A DNA stretch of 26,954 nt from CAZIGM01 sp964538675 (GTDB taxonomy: Bacteria; Bacillota; Bacilli; Tepidibacillales; Tepidibacillaceae). This document shows positions 7,143 to 15,833 of the stretch, in pieces; within the stretch, counting starts at the first letter, position 1; each line of letters begins with the position of its first letter. The translations under genes and the position numbers were made by a program. Under the pieces are notes generated by a model. That model was not told the origin of the DNA. It searched no databases and was given only the letters and a program-made list of their open reading frames with translations. The DNA lies in NCBI GenBank assembly GCA_964538675.1, contig CAZIGM010000027.1, positions 1 through 26,954 of the forward strand, read 5' to 3'.

Positions 7143-7541
7143 TTATAAAATTACTGCACTATCTATATTAGTAAATATATGTTCTTTAATAGATTTATCA
7201 TCAACTGTTGTTACAACAATTCTATTAGGGATATTAACTACAAAAGCAAGCTCATTTACTAAAATTAATGAATCTTTTGAACCCTTTTGAGCTGCTTTTT
7301 CTACTGCTTGATTTAGTTGATTTAATACATTTGAATCAAGTTCAATACCTCTTAAATCTAATCTTTCTTTTGCGTGATTGCTAAATTTTATCTTGTTGTC
7401 ATTAATAATATTTAACTTGTCTTCAAATATAGTATTGAAGCTTTTATTGTTTTGTTCCGTATTGCCAACATCTATCTTTTTTGGTGTTGTGATAGGTTGA
7501 TTTGGAATATAATTCTGACCAATTTTAAATGATTGGTTCAT
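7143..7541 (-). CDS. Conserved flagellar operon protein of unknown function (TIGR02530-like)
   Basis: I recognise this as the small conserved protein that many Bacilli and Clostridia encode between flgD and the hook gene (the 'flagellar operon protein' family, TIGR02530 from memory). The N-terminal third is variable and polar. The conserved core starts near residue 55 with KFSNHAKERLDLRGIEL, continues through AVEKAAQKGSKDSLILVNELAFVVNIPNRIVVTTVD, and ends HIFTNIDSAVIL. No signal peptide or membrane helix is seen, so it is probably cytoplasmic. I chose ATG at 7541 (132 residues) because AGGTG lies six bases upstream; GTG at 7550 would overlap flgD. Its ATG is one base after the flgD stop, so the two are probably coupled. 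A role in hook assembly is suggested only by position. Confidence 0.85.
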   Translation of the reverse strand: MNQSFKIGQNYIPNQPITTPKKIDVGNTEQNNKSFNTIFEDKLNIINDNKIKFSNHAKERLDLRGIELDSNVLNQLNQAVEKAAQKGSKDSLILVNELAFVVNIPNRIVVTTVDDKSIKEHIFTNIDSAVIL

Positions 7542-7542
7542 A

Positions 7543-8001
7543 TCAAACACCTAAATCAACTTTATAAATATCGTCAACCAGAATTTCTTCATTATCGATT
7601 AAAGCGAAAAATTGTTGGTTTTTTTGATAAATCCCCTTTATTTCTCCGCATAAATCTATTCCATCAGAATTATTCCAATATCCAACTTTACCAATTAAAT
7701 TAGAGTAATTTACAAGCAAATTTTGATTTGATTGATCAATTAAATAATTAATTTGACTATTTGTATCAGAATTAATATTTAATAATTCCTCAACCATTGA
7801 AGTTAGCCCTGTTGCCTGTTCTAATAAGGAAACCTGTGCCAATTGTGTTATATATTCTGTATTATCCATCGGTTCTAAGGGGTCTTGGTTTTTTAACTGT
7901 TCGACAAATAAAAACAAAAATTGATCCGACGTTATACTGCTCAGATTAGAATTCGTTGTATTTATATTTGTCCCAGTTGCATCAACAGCAGTAACTCCCA
8001 T
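7543..8001 (-). CDS. flgD: Flagellar hook assembly (capping) protein FlgD
   Basis: FlgD forms the cap at the tip of the growing hook and is shed when the hook is complete. The 152-residue product is of the short Bacillus type: it has the conserved N-terminal export/cap region with QFLFLFVEQLKNQDPLEPMDNTEYITQLAQVSLLEQ (about residues 28-63), followed by a small C-terminal domain (GKVGYWNNSDGIDLCGEIKGIYQK) and lacks the larger Tudor/Fn3 domains of the enteric protein. The ATG at 8001 has AAGGAG upstream. It follows fliK by 18 bases and touches the next gene, consistent with a hook-building gene cluster fliK-flgD-flgE. Confidence 0.95.
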   Translation of the reverse strand: MGVTAVDATGTNINTTNSNLSSITSDQFLFLFVEQLKNQDPLEPMDNTEYITQLAQVSLLEQATGLTSMVEELLNINSDTNSQINYLIDQSNQNLLVNYSNLIGKVGYWNNSDGIDLCGEIKGIYQKNQQFFALIDNEEILVDDIYKVDLGV

Positions 8002-8019
8002 ATTACCACTCCTTTCCTT

Positions 8020-9132
8020 TTAAACTGTATAGTCTATACCTGATAAATAATAAATATCATTTAGTACTTCTTCCTCTTCATTTAAATTACTACCTGAATA
8101 ATTTACTCTGTCCTGCTCAGGTTCTTGTTGTTGAAAGTGTCGTTGTTCTGAAAATCCAAAACCATTATTGTACTGATTTGAAGAAGAGGCATGCTGACTA
8201 GAAGAAGATGATGCCTGTTGAACGTCAATTTTTTCAACTTGATAACCTAATAATGATAATGAATTTTTCAATTGATGAATCTGATTTTCTAACATCTCCT
8301 TGCCCATCGCTGTTTCAGCAATTATTTGTGCAGAGATTTGTCCGTTATGTGTAGATAATTTTACATTTACTTGCCCAAGTTCTTTTGGCTGTAATTGAAT
8401 TTTTGTTTCAGAATCACCATTTGGCAATTTTAAATTTTTAATAATTATTTTCCCAAGCTCATTAGTGAAATTGTCATTAACAAATAAATTTTGAAGTCCT
8501 TGATTACTATTTAATAACTTACTATCAACATTTGTTTCATTAGCAATATTATTAGAAGTTATCTGTAATTGATTCAAATCGATTGTCTTAACTTCAAAAT
8601 CTTGATTTGTATAATCTGAAAACCCAACTTTTTCAAGAGAAAACAAATTGTTGAATAATAAATTATTTTGTAGATTTATTGTCTTGTTTTTGACCATAAA
8701 ATTTGTATCTTTACTATTTTCATCGTCAGTTTGAATTGATTTTTTTTCAATAATCTCAGCAACATTTTCTAAAATAAATTTTATATCATTTTCTTCCATT
8801 GTCATTAATAGTTTTTGAAGCTCTTTATTACTATTTATTAATAGATTGTTATTACTAAGATTAAAAGTATTTTGTAATAAATATTGATTATTTTCTTGCA
8901 TGTTTCCTTGAATTAATTTTTGAACATCACATTGAGATTCATTTGCTAAAGCTAAAATGTTATTTAGCGAATGATAGGCTATTGATTGTTCGTCAACTAT
9001 TAATTCATTCTCAGTTGCTAATTCCGCTAGTATCTGGCTAAAACTAAATATTTTGTCTTGATTATTATTTTGTATACTATCATTTGTTGACTTAGTTGCA
9101 AGATTTGATTTCAATGCTACAATTTGTTCCAT
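8020..9132 (-). CDS. fliK: Flagellar hook-length control protein FliK
   Basis: FliK is the secreted molecular ruler that measures the hook and triggers FlhB to switch export specificity. The 370-residue product has a long, low-complexity Asn/Gln-rich N-terminal region typical of rulers. Its compact C-terminal domain (about residues 235-310) has the hallmark LQPKELGQVNVKLSTHNGQI followed by the helix ETAMGKEMLENQIHQLKNSLSLLGYQVEKIDV. After this comes a Ser/Gln-rich tail (QASSSSSQHASSS) and an acidic end. The start at 9132 has AAAGGGGGTGA upstream. The N-terminal part is poorly conserved, so the call rests on the C-terminal domain and on position between ylxF and flgD. Confidence 0.94.
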   Translation of the reverse strand: MEQIVALKSNLATKSTNDSIQNNNQDKIFSFSQILAELATENELIVDEQSIAYHSLNNILALANESQCDVQKLIQGNMQENNQYLLQNTFNLSNNNLLINSNKELQKLLMTMEENDIKFILENVAEIIEKKSIQTDDENSKDTNFMVKNKTINLQNNLLFNNLFSLEKVGFSDYTNQDFEVKTIDLNQLQITSNNIANETNVDSKLLNSNQGLQNLFVNDNFTNELGKIIIKNLKLPNGDSETKIQLQPKELGQVNVKLSTHNGQISAQIIAETAMGKEMLENQIHQLKNSLSLLGYQVEKIDVQQASSSSSQHASSSNQYNNGFGFSEQRHFQQQEPEQDRVNYSGSNLNEEEEVLNDIYYLSGIDYTV

Positions 9133-9202
9133 CTATTCTCACCCCCTTTCTAGAATACTTAAATTAAAGAATAAATTATTGATAAATCTAGTAAACAATA
9201 AT

Positions 9203-9886
9203 CTATTCTTTTAAATTATCAATCTCTTCTACCAATTCCGAAATTCTTTCTTGAAGAGCTCTTATATCTTGATCTTTTGAATATTCCTGGTCTTTTAAGA
9301 GAATTGATATATCTGCAGCCCTTTCTTGATCCATTTTTTCTAAAATACTACTTTTTGATTCTATGCTCATGCTTTTTAATATTAATGCAGATTCCTCTAA
9401 GCTTAGATATGAAATAATGCTAGCAGCATTTTTTGGATTCATATTTTCATAAACTTTTGCCAAGTCGGTTATTTCTTGTTCTCTTGTTTTATCAGAAATA
9501 TTTTTTTCACTAAGTTCAATTTTTAATGCCTCAATCTGTTCATTTAATAAATTAATTTCTTCATCTTTAGCAGTAAGTATACTATCATTTTGATTAATAA
9601 TCTGATTTTTCTCATTTAAAGTTATCTTTAATTCATTGACTTGGAATTGCAATTCATCCTTACTTAAATTTTTATTTACATAATCACTATCAGTAAATTG
9701 TTCATCATCTATCAATTTTTCTATAACAGGTATATTATTTAATGCCATGAGCATTTTCCCTTTTACATCATAATCCAAAAACCATAAAACTACTACTGTT
9801 AAAATAGAGATAAAAATAATTGGAAGTATAATTATATAAAATATCCATTCAATTTTACTATATCTCTTTTCTGTATCTTGTGACAT
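9203..9886 (-). CDS. ylxF: MotE-like membrane coiled-coil protein (YlxF)
   Basis: The 227-residue product has a short cytoplasmic N-terminus, one membrane helix (about residues 13-36, WIFYIIILPIIFISILTVVVLW), a long heptad-rich coiled coil (about 75-130, with repeated Leu/Ile and Glu/Lys), and a C-terminal domain around YENMNPKNAASIISYLSLEESALILKSMSIESKSSILEKMDQERAADIS. That last block matches the MotE/MgtE N-terminal-like helical domain. In other bacteria MotE chaperones the stator protein MotC; in Bacillus the equivalent YlxF sits at this same place between fliJ and fliK and has no well-established role. It starts two bases after the fliJ stop with GGGGAG upstream. Confidence 0.87.
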   Translation of the reverse strand: MSQDTEKRYSKIEWIFYIIILPIIFISILTVVVLWFLDYDVKGKMLMALNNIPVIEKLIDDEQFTDSDYVNKNLSKDELQFQVNELKITLNEKNQIINQNDSILTAKDEEINLLNEQIEALKIELSEKNISDKTREQEITDLAKVYENMNPKNAASIISYLSLEESALILKSMSIESKSSILEKMDQERAADISILLKDQEYSKDQDIRALQERISELVEEIDNLKE

Positions 9887-9888
9887 CT

Positions 9889-10332
9889 CTATACTCCCCT
9901 TTTGAATCTTCTTGAAGCCATTTCATCTAGTTCTTTTTGCTCAATTCTAGTTTTATCCAATATAAATTCTTTTTGCTTTTTTTCTTTAAGATTCAACCAC
10001 TTTTTTTCTTCAATTTTTATGTTAATCAGTTCATTATACTTTTCCTCAATAGATCTCTCTATTCTATTAATATTAACTATATGCTTTGCTAATTGATCCT
10101 CCAGAAATTGAAGGTATGACTGGTATTGATTAATCTCACTTACAAAAGTACCAGCTAACTCCTCAGAATGTATTTTATCATGTATTGAATTTTTATAATT
10201 ACTTAATTCTTCAGATTTTTCTTTTTCCAGTTTTAAGTTATGTACAAGCTCAGCATACATATATTCAATCTGTTCTCTACTTTTCTTTTTCATATCTAAT
10301 ATTTTTTGAAAAGAATAATAAAAAGTGCTCAT
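9889..10332 (-). CDS. fliJ: Flagellar export chaperone-like protein FliJ
   Basis: FliJ is the central stalk of the FliH-FliI-FliJ export ATPase complex and links it to FlhA. The 147-residue product is almost entirely a charged alpha-helical coiled coil, starting MSTFYYSFQKILDMKKKSREQIEYMYAELV, which is the usual FliJ N-terminus (FxFxLxxLLxxKKxxEExA-type). The C-terminus MASRRFKRGV is basic, as in other FliJ proteins. Sequence similarity in this family is low; length, helix pattern and position directly after fliI are the main evidence. The start at 10332 is three bases past the fliI stop with AAGGAG nine bases upstream. Confidence 0.9.
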   Translation of the reverse strand: MSTFYYSFQKILDMKKKSREQIEYMYAELVHNLKLEKEKSEELSNYKNSIHDKIHSEELAGTFVSEINQYQSYLQFLEDQLAKHIVNINRIERSIEEKYNELINIKIEEKKWLNLKEKKQKEFILDKTRIEQKELDEMASRRFKRGV

Positions 10333-10335
10333 TCA

Positions 10336-11658
10336 TTAAATCTCCTTAAAAGTAGATATTAATTTATTAATAGATTCATCATATTCAGATAATTCATCTA
10401 CTTCTTGTTTCGTAAAATCTTGTATAATCGGATAATATTCTATTGCTTTATCAACTAATTGATTAGTTCCATTTTTATAAGCACCAATATTAATTAAATC
10501 CTCAGAGTCTTTGTATGCAGCTAATAATCTTTTTAAATTATCAGAAGATTTTAAATGATTCTTTGAAACGATATCAATCATAATACGACTAATACTTTGC
10601 AACACGTCTATTGCAGGATAATGACCCTTTTGTGCGATCTTTCTATCTAGAATTATATGTCCATCTAATATACCTCTCACAGCATCCGCTATCGGCTCAT
10701 TCATATCATCGGAATCAACTAACACTGTATATAACGCAGTAATTGAACCTAATTCACTGTTACCTGATCTTTCAAGTAATTTTGGTAAATCTGCAAAAAC
10801 TGAAGGAGTATAACCTTTAGTAGCGGGCGGTTCTCCTATTGCTAATCCTACTTCACGTAAGGACATTGCATATCGTGTAACTGAATCCATCATTAAATTA
10901 ACATTTAGACCATTATCACGAAAATATTCTGCAATACTAGTCGCTATGACAGCGCCCTTAATTCTTACTAAAGCAGATTGATCTGATGTAGCAACAATTA
11001 CAACGGATTTTTTCAAACCTTCTTTTCCTAAGTCTTTCTCAAGAAAATCCTTAACCTCTCTTCCTCTTTCACCAATAAGAGCAATAACATTAACATCTGC
11101 TGATGTGTTTCTTGCAATCATTCCTAATAATGTACTTTTGCCAATACCACTACCAGAAAATATGCCCATTCTTTGTCCTTTTCCTACTGTTAATAAAGAA
11201 TCTATTGCTCTAACCCCTAAATGAATAGGTTCTGTTATTCTAGGTCTTTTTAAAGGATTGGGAGGAGACTGGCTTGTAATATAATTTCTTAACCCAAGAG
11301 GTAGTTTCTCTCCGTCAATCGGTTCTCCTAAACCATTAAGAACACGACCTAATAACTGAACTCCTACTTTAACCATTAGTGGAGAACCAGTATTAACTAC
11401 ATCACAACCAGGTCCAATAGAACCTAACTCTCCTAAAGGCATTAATAACACTCTGTTTTTTTTAAATCCTACTACCTCAGCCTTTATAGGAATTTTACTT
11501 TTTCGTGGATAAATTAAACATACATCCCCAATTTTAGCTTCTGGTCCAAAAGATTCGACAACGAGACCTATAACTTCTGTGACTCTTCCATACATTCTAT
11601 ATGTATTTACACTTTTAATTACTTTTTTGTATTTAACAATATCTATGTTACTTGTCAT
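10336..11658 (-). CDS. fliI: Flagellum-specific ATP synthase FliI
   Basis: FliI is the hexameric ATPase of the flagellar export apparatus, related to the F1 beta subunit. The 440-residue product has the full set of motifs: Walker A GSGIGKST (about residues 169-176), GERGREV (196-202), the Walker B region NLMMDSVTRYAMSLREVGLAIGEPP, and the C-terminal ILDRKIAQKGHYPAIDVLQSISR block. The N-terminal beta-barrel domain is also present (RVTEVIGLVVESFGPEAKIGD). The ATG at 11658 overlaps the fliH stop by four bases (ATGA) and has AGGA seven bases upstream, so translation is coupled to its negative regulator FliH. Length and motifs are normal. Confidence 0.98.
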   Translation of the reverse strand: MTSNIDIVKYKKVIKSVNTYRMYGRVTEVIGLVVESFGPEAKIGDVCLIYPRKSKIPIKAEVVGFKKNRVLLMPLGELGSIGPGCDVVNTGSPLMVKVGVQLLGRVLNGLGEPIDGEKLPLGLRNYITSQSPPNPLKRPRITEPIHLGVRAIDSLLTVGKGQRMGIFSGSGIGKSTLLGMIARNTSADVNVIALIGERGREVKDFLEKDLGKEGLKKSVVIVATSDQSALVRIKGAVIATSIAEYFRDNGLNVNLMMDSVTRYAMSLREVGLAIGEPPATKGYTPSVFADLPKLLERSGNSELGSITALYTVLVDSDDMNEPIADAVRGILDGHIILDRKIAQKGHYPAIDVLQSISRIMIDIVSKNHLKSSDNLKRLLAAYKDSEDLINIGAYKNGTNQLVDKAIEYYPIIQDFTKQEVDELSEYDESINKLISTFKEI

Positions 11659-12467
11659 CCCTCTGTCCTACCTGCAATATCATATAGTGCTTGTTTTATT
11701 TCTTCTAACTGTGTATCAATCTTTGCATCCAAAGTACCCGTCGATGTCCTTATAATACAGCCTCCATCATTAATAGATGGATCTGGATATATCATTAGTT
11801 CAACTTGACCATTTAATTCTCTTAACAAATCTTCTCTCGCGCTATGAACATATGAAAAGTACTCAGGATTTATATAGATTGATATTTTCTCGAATTCATT
11901 AACATTTTTTAATGCTTCTTTAGCAATTAATTTTATTATATTTTTATCTGTTTCCATTTCTTTCTTTATTATTTTTTCAGCAATCTCAATACTAGTTTCT
12001 ATTATAGGCAATTCAGCCTCCTGGATTATTTGTTCCTTTATTTTGTAGGACTCTTCTAATATTTTCTGTGCTTGCTCAATCTTTGACTGATATTGCTGTT
12101 TCATATCATCTTCCGCAATTATTTTCCCCTCAGAGTATCCATCCTTATAGCCATCTTTCTTTACCTCTTCAATAATATTTAAGTCCTCAGCCCTTTTATC
12201 GTCCCACCATTTGTTTATATTATTTTTTTCTTTCTCAATTATTTCATCAGCCTGTTTTTTTGCTTGTCGAATAATTTTTTCTGCTTCTTGTTTAGCTTCC
12301 ATAATCAATTTTCTTTTTTCCATATCATTTTCAGAATTATCGTCATCTATATTAATAATATTTACGTTATTCTCAATATTTTCACTGATTTCGAATAAAT
12401 CATCAATAGAATGAGTAATTAGTTTCTTTTCATTATTAAAATTAATAGATTTATATATTTTAGACAA
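11655..12467 (-). CDS. fliH: Flagellar assembly protein FliH
   Basis: FliH dimers bind FliI, restrain its ATPase and tether it to the C-ring. The 270-residue product has an acidic Asn-rich N-terminus, a long charged coiled coil (about residues 50-160, EAKQEAEKIIRQAKKQADEIIEKEK), and a C-terminal domain with IIETSIEIAEKIIKKEM and the late block YPDPSINDGGCIIRTSTGTLDAKIDTQLEEI, which is diagnostic for FliH and the V/F-ATPase E/delta-like fold. The start is TTG at 12467 inside the end of fliG (eight-base overlap), with GTGGAGG about eleven bases upstream. This unusual codon and overlap suggest coupling to fliG translation. Confidence 0.94.
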   Translation of the reverse strand: MSKIYKSINFNNEKKLITHSIDDLFEISENIENNVNIINIDDDNSENDMEKRKLIMEAKQEAEKIIRQAKKQADEIIEKEKNNINKWWDDKRAEDLNIIEEVKKDGYKDGYSEGKIIAEDDMKQQYQSKIEQAQKILEESYKIKEQIIQEAELPIIETSIEIAEKIIKKEMETDKNIIKLIAKEALKNVNEFEKISIYINPEYFSYVHSAREDLLRELNGQVELMIYPDPSINDGGCIIRTSTGTLDAKIDTQLEEIKQALYDIAGRTEG

Positions 12468-13467
12468 TTATATCATCGCCTCCACGAGCAATGATTATAT
12501 CTCCCGTTTCTTCTAGACGCCTAATAGTAGATACAATCTTTGTTTGTGATTCTTCAACATCTCTTAATCTAACAGGACCCATATATTCCATTTCCTCTTT
12601 AAATGTTTCAACCATACGTTTCGACATATTTTTATAAACTACGTTTCTTACATCTTCACTCGCAACTTTCAACGCAAGTTGCAAATCAGAATTTTCTACA
12701 TCTCTTATTACTCTTTGTATAGAACGGTCATCTAAATTAACTATATCTTCAAATACAAACATTCTCTTTTTAATCTCTTCAGCTAACTCTGGATCATCAA
12801 TTTCAAGAGTATCCAAAATTGTTCTTTCTGTCCCTCTATCAACTCCGTTAAGGATCTGAACTATACTTTCTACCCCACCAGCTGAAGTATAATCCTGTTG
12901 AAAAGTAGACGATAATTTTTGTTCAAGAACTTGCTCTACTTGATTTATCATCTCAGGTGAAGTTGCTCCCATTAAAGCTATCCTTCTTGCTACGTCAGCT
13001 TGTTTATCTTGTGGCAGAGAAGACAATATTAACGATGATTGTTCTGACTGTAAATAAGATAATATTAATGCAATTGTTTGTGAATGTTCATTTTGAATAA
13101 AATTTAATATTTGATTAGCATCTGATTTTCTGGCAAAATCAAAAGGTCTAATTTGTAATGTTGCGGATAAACGATTAATAACCTCTAAAGCCCTTTGTTG
13201 ACCGTAGGCTTTATCTAAAATATCTTTTGCATACTCAATTCCACCATGAGAAATATATTCTTGAGCAATAGCCATTTGATGAAATTCTTCCATCACTTTA
13301 CTTTTATCAACATTATCTATTTTTTGCATATTTGCAATTTCAAAAGTTAATTGCTCAATCTCATCCTCATTTAAATGCTTATACACTTCTGCTGAATACT
13401 CGGGACCTAAAGTAATCAGTAGTATAGCAGCTTTTTGTCTCCCTGATAATTCACGCGTCCTTGCCAT
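12460..13467 (-). CDS. fliG: Flagellar motor switch protein FliG
   Basis: FliG is the C-ring protein that contacts the stators and converts ion flow into torque. The product is 335 residues, the usual size. Three armadillo-like domains are seen: N-terminal (GRQKAAILLITLGPEYSAEVYKHL), which binds FliF; middle (residues about 115-190, with the EHSQTIALILSYL motif); and C-terminal (about 200-335), with the torque helix region TLEIDDPELAEEIKKRMFVFEDI, DDRSIQRVIRDVE and MGPVRLRDVEESQ. I chose ATG at 13467 because AGGTGG lies five bases upstream and MARTRELSGRQ matches the usual N-terminus; GTG at 13476 is less likely. It follows fliF directly. Confidence 0.97.
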   Translation of the reverse strand: MARTRELSGRQKAAILLITLGPEYSAEVYKHLNEDEIEQLTFEIANMQKIDNVDKSKVMEEFHQMAIAQEYISHGGIEYAKDILDKAYGQQRALEVINRLSATLQIRPFDFARKSDANQILNFIQNEHSQTIALILSYLQSEQSSLILSSLPQDKQADVARRIALMGATSPEMINQVEQVLEQKLSSTFQQDYTSAGGVESIVQILNGVDRGTERTILDTLEIDDPELAEEIKKRMFVFEDIVNLDDRSIQRVIRDVENSDLQLALKVASEDVRNVVYKNMSKRMVETFKEEMEYMGPVRLRDVEESQTKIVSTIRRLEETGDIIIARGGDDIIV

Positions 13468-13476
13468 TTTTACCAC

Positions 13477-15030
13477 CTATTCTTCATATAACCATGAGCG
13501 TATAAGTTTTGTAAATTCATCTGGTTTTCTCTTAGATAATTTTTGAATTTCTTGTTGTAATGCAGTCTCCTCAGTTAAAACTGGAGAAAAATCAAATTCA
13601 GGTTTAATATTTTCATCTTTTTGTAAATCCATTAATGTTTGCTCTTTACGTTTGTTATTTCTCTTAACTAATGAAAATCCAGCTCCACCAATTGCTAATA
13701 CCGATAAACCAACTAAACCATATAAAAGTAAATTATTTAAATTATTGGTATTTTCATCGAAATATGAAATTGGTTGATCAAATTCTTGAGCAATGACTGC
13801 AATTTTTGAGCTAATATTAATATTTCCATTTTCATCTGGTCCAAGTGCTACAGATAACACTGGAGAAATCAAGTTAGTAATATCTTGTGTAATCTTTTGT
13901 GTTTGTTCTGCCTCGGGATCCATATTAACAGCAATAGTTATACTTAAATCTTCTAAATGATAAGGACTACTTATTATTTCATTAGTAATTTCATTAACAT
14001 CATAATTGATTCTTTCTTCTATGTATTCATAAGAACTTTCTGTTCCTGAATTAGATTGATAAGTTGGAATCTGAGTATCTCCTGTTCCAACAATACCACC
14101 AACGTTATCACCGCTAGTTGATGACTCTTGTATTTGTTCAGTACTTATTGGTATGCCTTTACCATCGACAACAGGTTCCTTAAGATTCTCTACTGTTCGT
14201 TTTTGATCAAAATTCATTTTAGCAAATACATTTACACTGATATTATCTGGACCATATATATCTGCTAACATGTTTTCAATATCTTTTCTTAAACTTTGTT
14301 GAAAATTAACCTCAATACTTCGCTGTTGATCATACGTGCTAATTGTTGAACTATTTCCATTTTCACTAAACTCTAATGGTTCTCCATATTGATTTGATAA
14401 AGTAATATTTTCTATTGGTAAATTAGGAACACTTCTTGATATTAAATAGTAAATATTTTTAATTTGAACTGATGTAAGGTTCACACCAGGTTCAATATTA
14501 AGTATTACTGAAGCAGTGGCTTTTTGTTCCTCTTCTGAATAGAATACCTTCTCTTTAGGTAAAGTTAACATAACTTCAGCTTTATTAATTCCATTTATAC
14601 CATTTACAATTAAAGCTCGCAATTCCTGTTCAATTGCATCTCGTTCTAATATACTCAACTCAGAATCTGTTATCCCATAGGTTGCACTATCCCAAAACTT
14701 TGAATAAATACTACCACTATCTAACTCTTGTGCGATATTTATTTTTACTCTATCAGCTTCAGCTTCTGGAACTGAAACTACTGTCCCTCCGCCACTAATC
14801 TCGTAAGATACACCAATCTCATCTAGTTTATCTATAATATTCCCTGCAGTTTTTTCATTTAAATTCACAAATGTCGGAATATAATTAGTACTAGTAGAAA
14901 TCATGACCATTATTATTAGAGCAAATATAATGAATGCAACTGAAGAAACAAAAAGAATTTTTTGTTTTGTCACTAATTGCTGCCAGAATTGTATGTATTT
15001 TTCTTTATATTTCTGAATTATATCATTCAC
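13477..15030 (-). CDS. fliF: Flagellar M-ring protein FliF
   Basis: FliF builds the MS-ring in the cytoplasmic membrane, the base on which the rod, export gate and C-ring assemble. The 517-residue product has an N-terminal membrane helix (about residues 25-46), ring-building motifs including the conserved VSVPEAEADRVKINIAQELDSGS and ERDAIEQELRALIVNGINGINKAEVMLTLPK blocks, a variable Ser/Gly-rich loop around residues 300-335, a second membrane helix (about 432-455, LLLYGLVGLSVLAIGGAGFSL) and a C-terminal FliG-binding tail (KRKPDEFTKLIRSWLYEE). The start is GTG at 15030 with GGAGAG upstream. The stop is immediately followed by fliG. Confidence 0.97.
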   Translation of the reverse strand: MNDIIQKYKEKYIQFWQQLVTKQKILFVSSVAFIIFALIIMVMISTSTNYIPTFVNLNEKTAGNIIDKLDEIGVSYEISGGGTVVSVPEAEADRVKINIAQELDSGSIYSKFWDSATYGITDSELSILERDAIEQELRALIVNGINGINKAEVMLTLPKEKVFYSEEEQKATASVILNIEPGVNLTSVQIKNIYYLISRSVPNLPIENITLSNQYGEPLEFSENGNSSTISTYDQQRSIEVNFQQSLRKDIENMLADIYGPDNISVNVFAKMNFDQKRTVENLKEPVVDGKGIPISTEQIQESSTSGDNVGGIVGTGDTQIPTYQSNSGTESSYEYIEERINYDVNEITNEIISSPYHLEDLSITIAVNMDPEAEQTQKITQDITNLISPVLSVALGPDENGNINISSKIAVIAQEFDQPISYFDENTNNLNNLLLYGLVGLSVLAIGGAGFSLVKRNNKRKEQTLMDLQKDENIKPEFDFSPVLTEETALQQEIQKLSKRKPDEFTKLIRSWLYEE

Positions 15031-15061
15031 GTTGTATTCTCTCCTCGCTTACCAGTGAGTA

Positions 15062-15364
15062 TTATATTTGCATCCTCATTATTTCCTGGTAAGCCTCAAC
15101 AACTTTATTTCGAACTTGAACTGTAAGTTGCACACCTAAATTAGCTTTTTCCAGAGCAATAGTTACATCATGTAAATCTTCAACATTACCAACAGCAGCT
15201 TGTTTAGATAATTCCTCTGCAGCATTAACATCTGTTACTACTTCATTAATAGCATTTTTAAATATATCAGAAAAATCAATACTAGTTTCTTGGTTTTTAT
15301 TACTATTAAAATCAACAAGCTTATTATTCGCTATATTATTTAATGATAATATTTCATTATTCAT
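15062..15364 (-). CDS. fliE: Flagellar hook-basal body complex protein FliE
   Basis: FliE links the MS-ring and export gate to the first rod subunits and is needed for export of rod proteins. The 100-residue product has a variable polar N-terminus and the conserved C-terminal block DVTIALEKANLGVQLTVQVRNKVVEAYQEIMRMQI, the standard FliE ending (family form ExMxxMxxAxxSFQxxxxVRNKLVxAYQEIMxMxV). Its size is normal. The ATG at 15364 has GGGAGGG upstream. It follows flgC by 13 bases and precedes fliF, in the universal order flgB-flgC-fliE. Confidence 0.96.
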   Translation of the reverse strand: MNNEILSLNNIANNKLVDFNSNKNQETSIDFSDIFKNAINEVVTDVNAAEELSKQAAVGNVEDLHDVTIALEKANLGVQLTVQVRNKVVEAYQEIMRMQI

Positions 15365-15377
15365 TATTTATCCCTCC

Positions 15378-15824
15378 CTATTTTCCAATCTCTAAAGCTT
15401 TCATTAATATAGATTTAGTAGAATTTAAAGCTGTGACATTAGCTTCATATGCACGTTCTGCAGCTGTCATATCTACCATCTCTTCTAGCAAATCAACATT
15501 TGGATAATATACAAATCCATTTTCATCTGCATCTGGATGAGAGGGTTGATATACTTTTTTATATGGAGAGCTATCCTCAACTATATCAGTTACTTTCACT
15601 CCGTATGTATTATTATTCTGGGCATTATGTAAAATTTGATTAAAACTGTTTCCTCCATTTGGTTCAACTACAACCATTTTCCTAGTATATGGCTCCCATT
15701 TACCATTAACAAATTTTGCTCTAGTTGTTTCGGCATTAGCAATATTAGAAGAAATTACATCTAATCTTAATCGTTGTGCAGTTAATGCAGAAGCACTAAT
15801 ATCCATCGTTTGAAAAAGTTTCAT
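15378..15824 (-). CDS. flgC: Flagellar basal-body rod protein FlgC
   Basis: FlgC is a proximal rod subunit. The 148-residue product begins with the rod signature (MDISASALTAQRLRLDVISSNIANAETT) and ends with the usual FlgC block VYYPNVDLLEEMVDMTAAERAYEANVTALNSTKSILMKALEIGK. The middle contains YQPSHPDADENGFVYYPNV, where the family has PxHPxADxxGYVxxPNV. One feature differs slightly from many relatives: the usual NxxTxG after the rod signature reads AETTRAKFVNG. There is no signal peptide, as expected for a type III export substrate. It lies nine bases downstream of flgB. Confidence 0.96.
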   Translation of the reverse strand: MKLFQTMDISASALTAQRLRLDVISSNIANAETTRAKFVNGKWEPYTRKMVVVEPNGGNSFNQILHNAQNNNTYGVKVTDIVEDSSPYKKVYQPSHPDADENGFVYYPNVDLLEEMVDMTAAERAYEANVTALNSTKSILMKALEIGK

Positions 15825-15833
15825 TTTTTATCC

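Noticed and set aside
7895..7910. Second TTCGACAAA (Spo0A box) match
   Set aside because: It lies inside the flgD coding region; such 9-mers are expected about once by chance in this much AT-rich DNA, which also weakens the match at 16492-16500.
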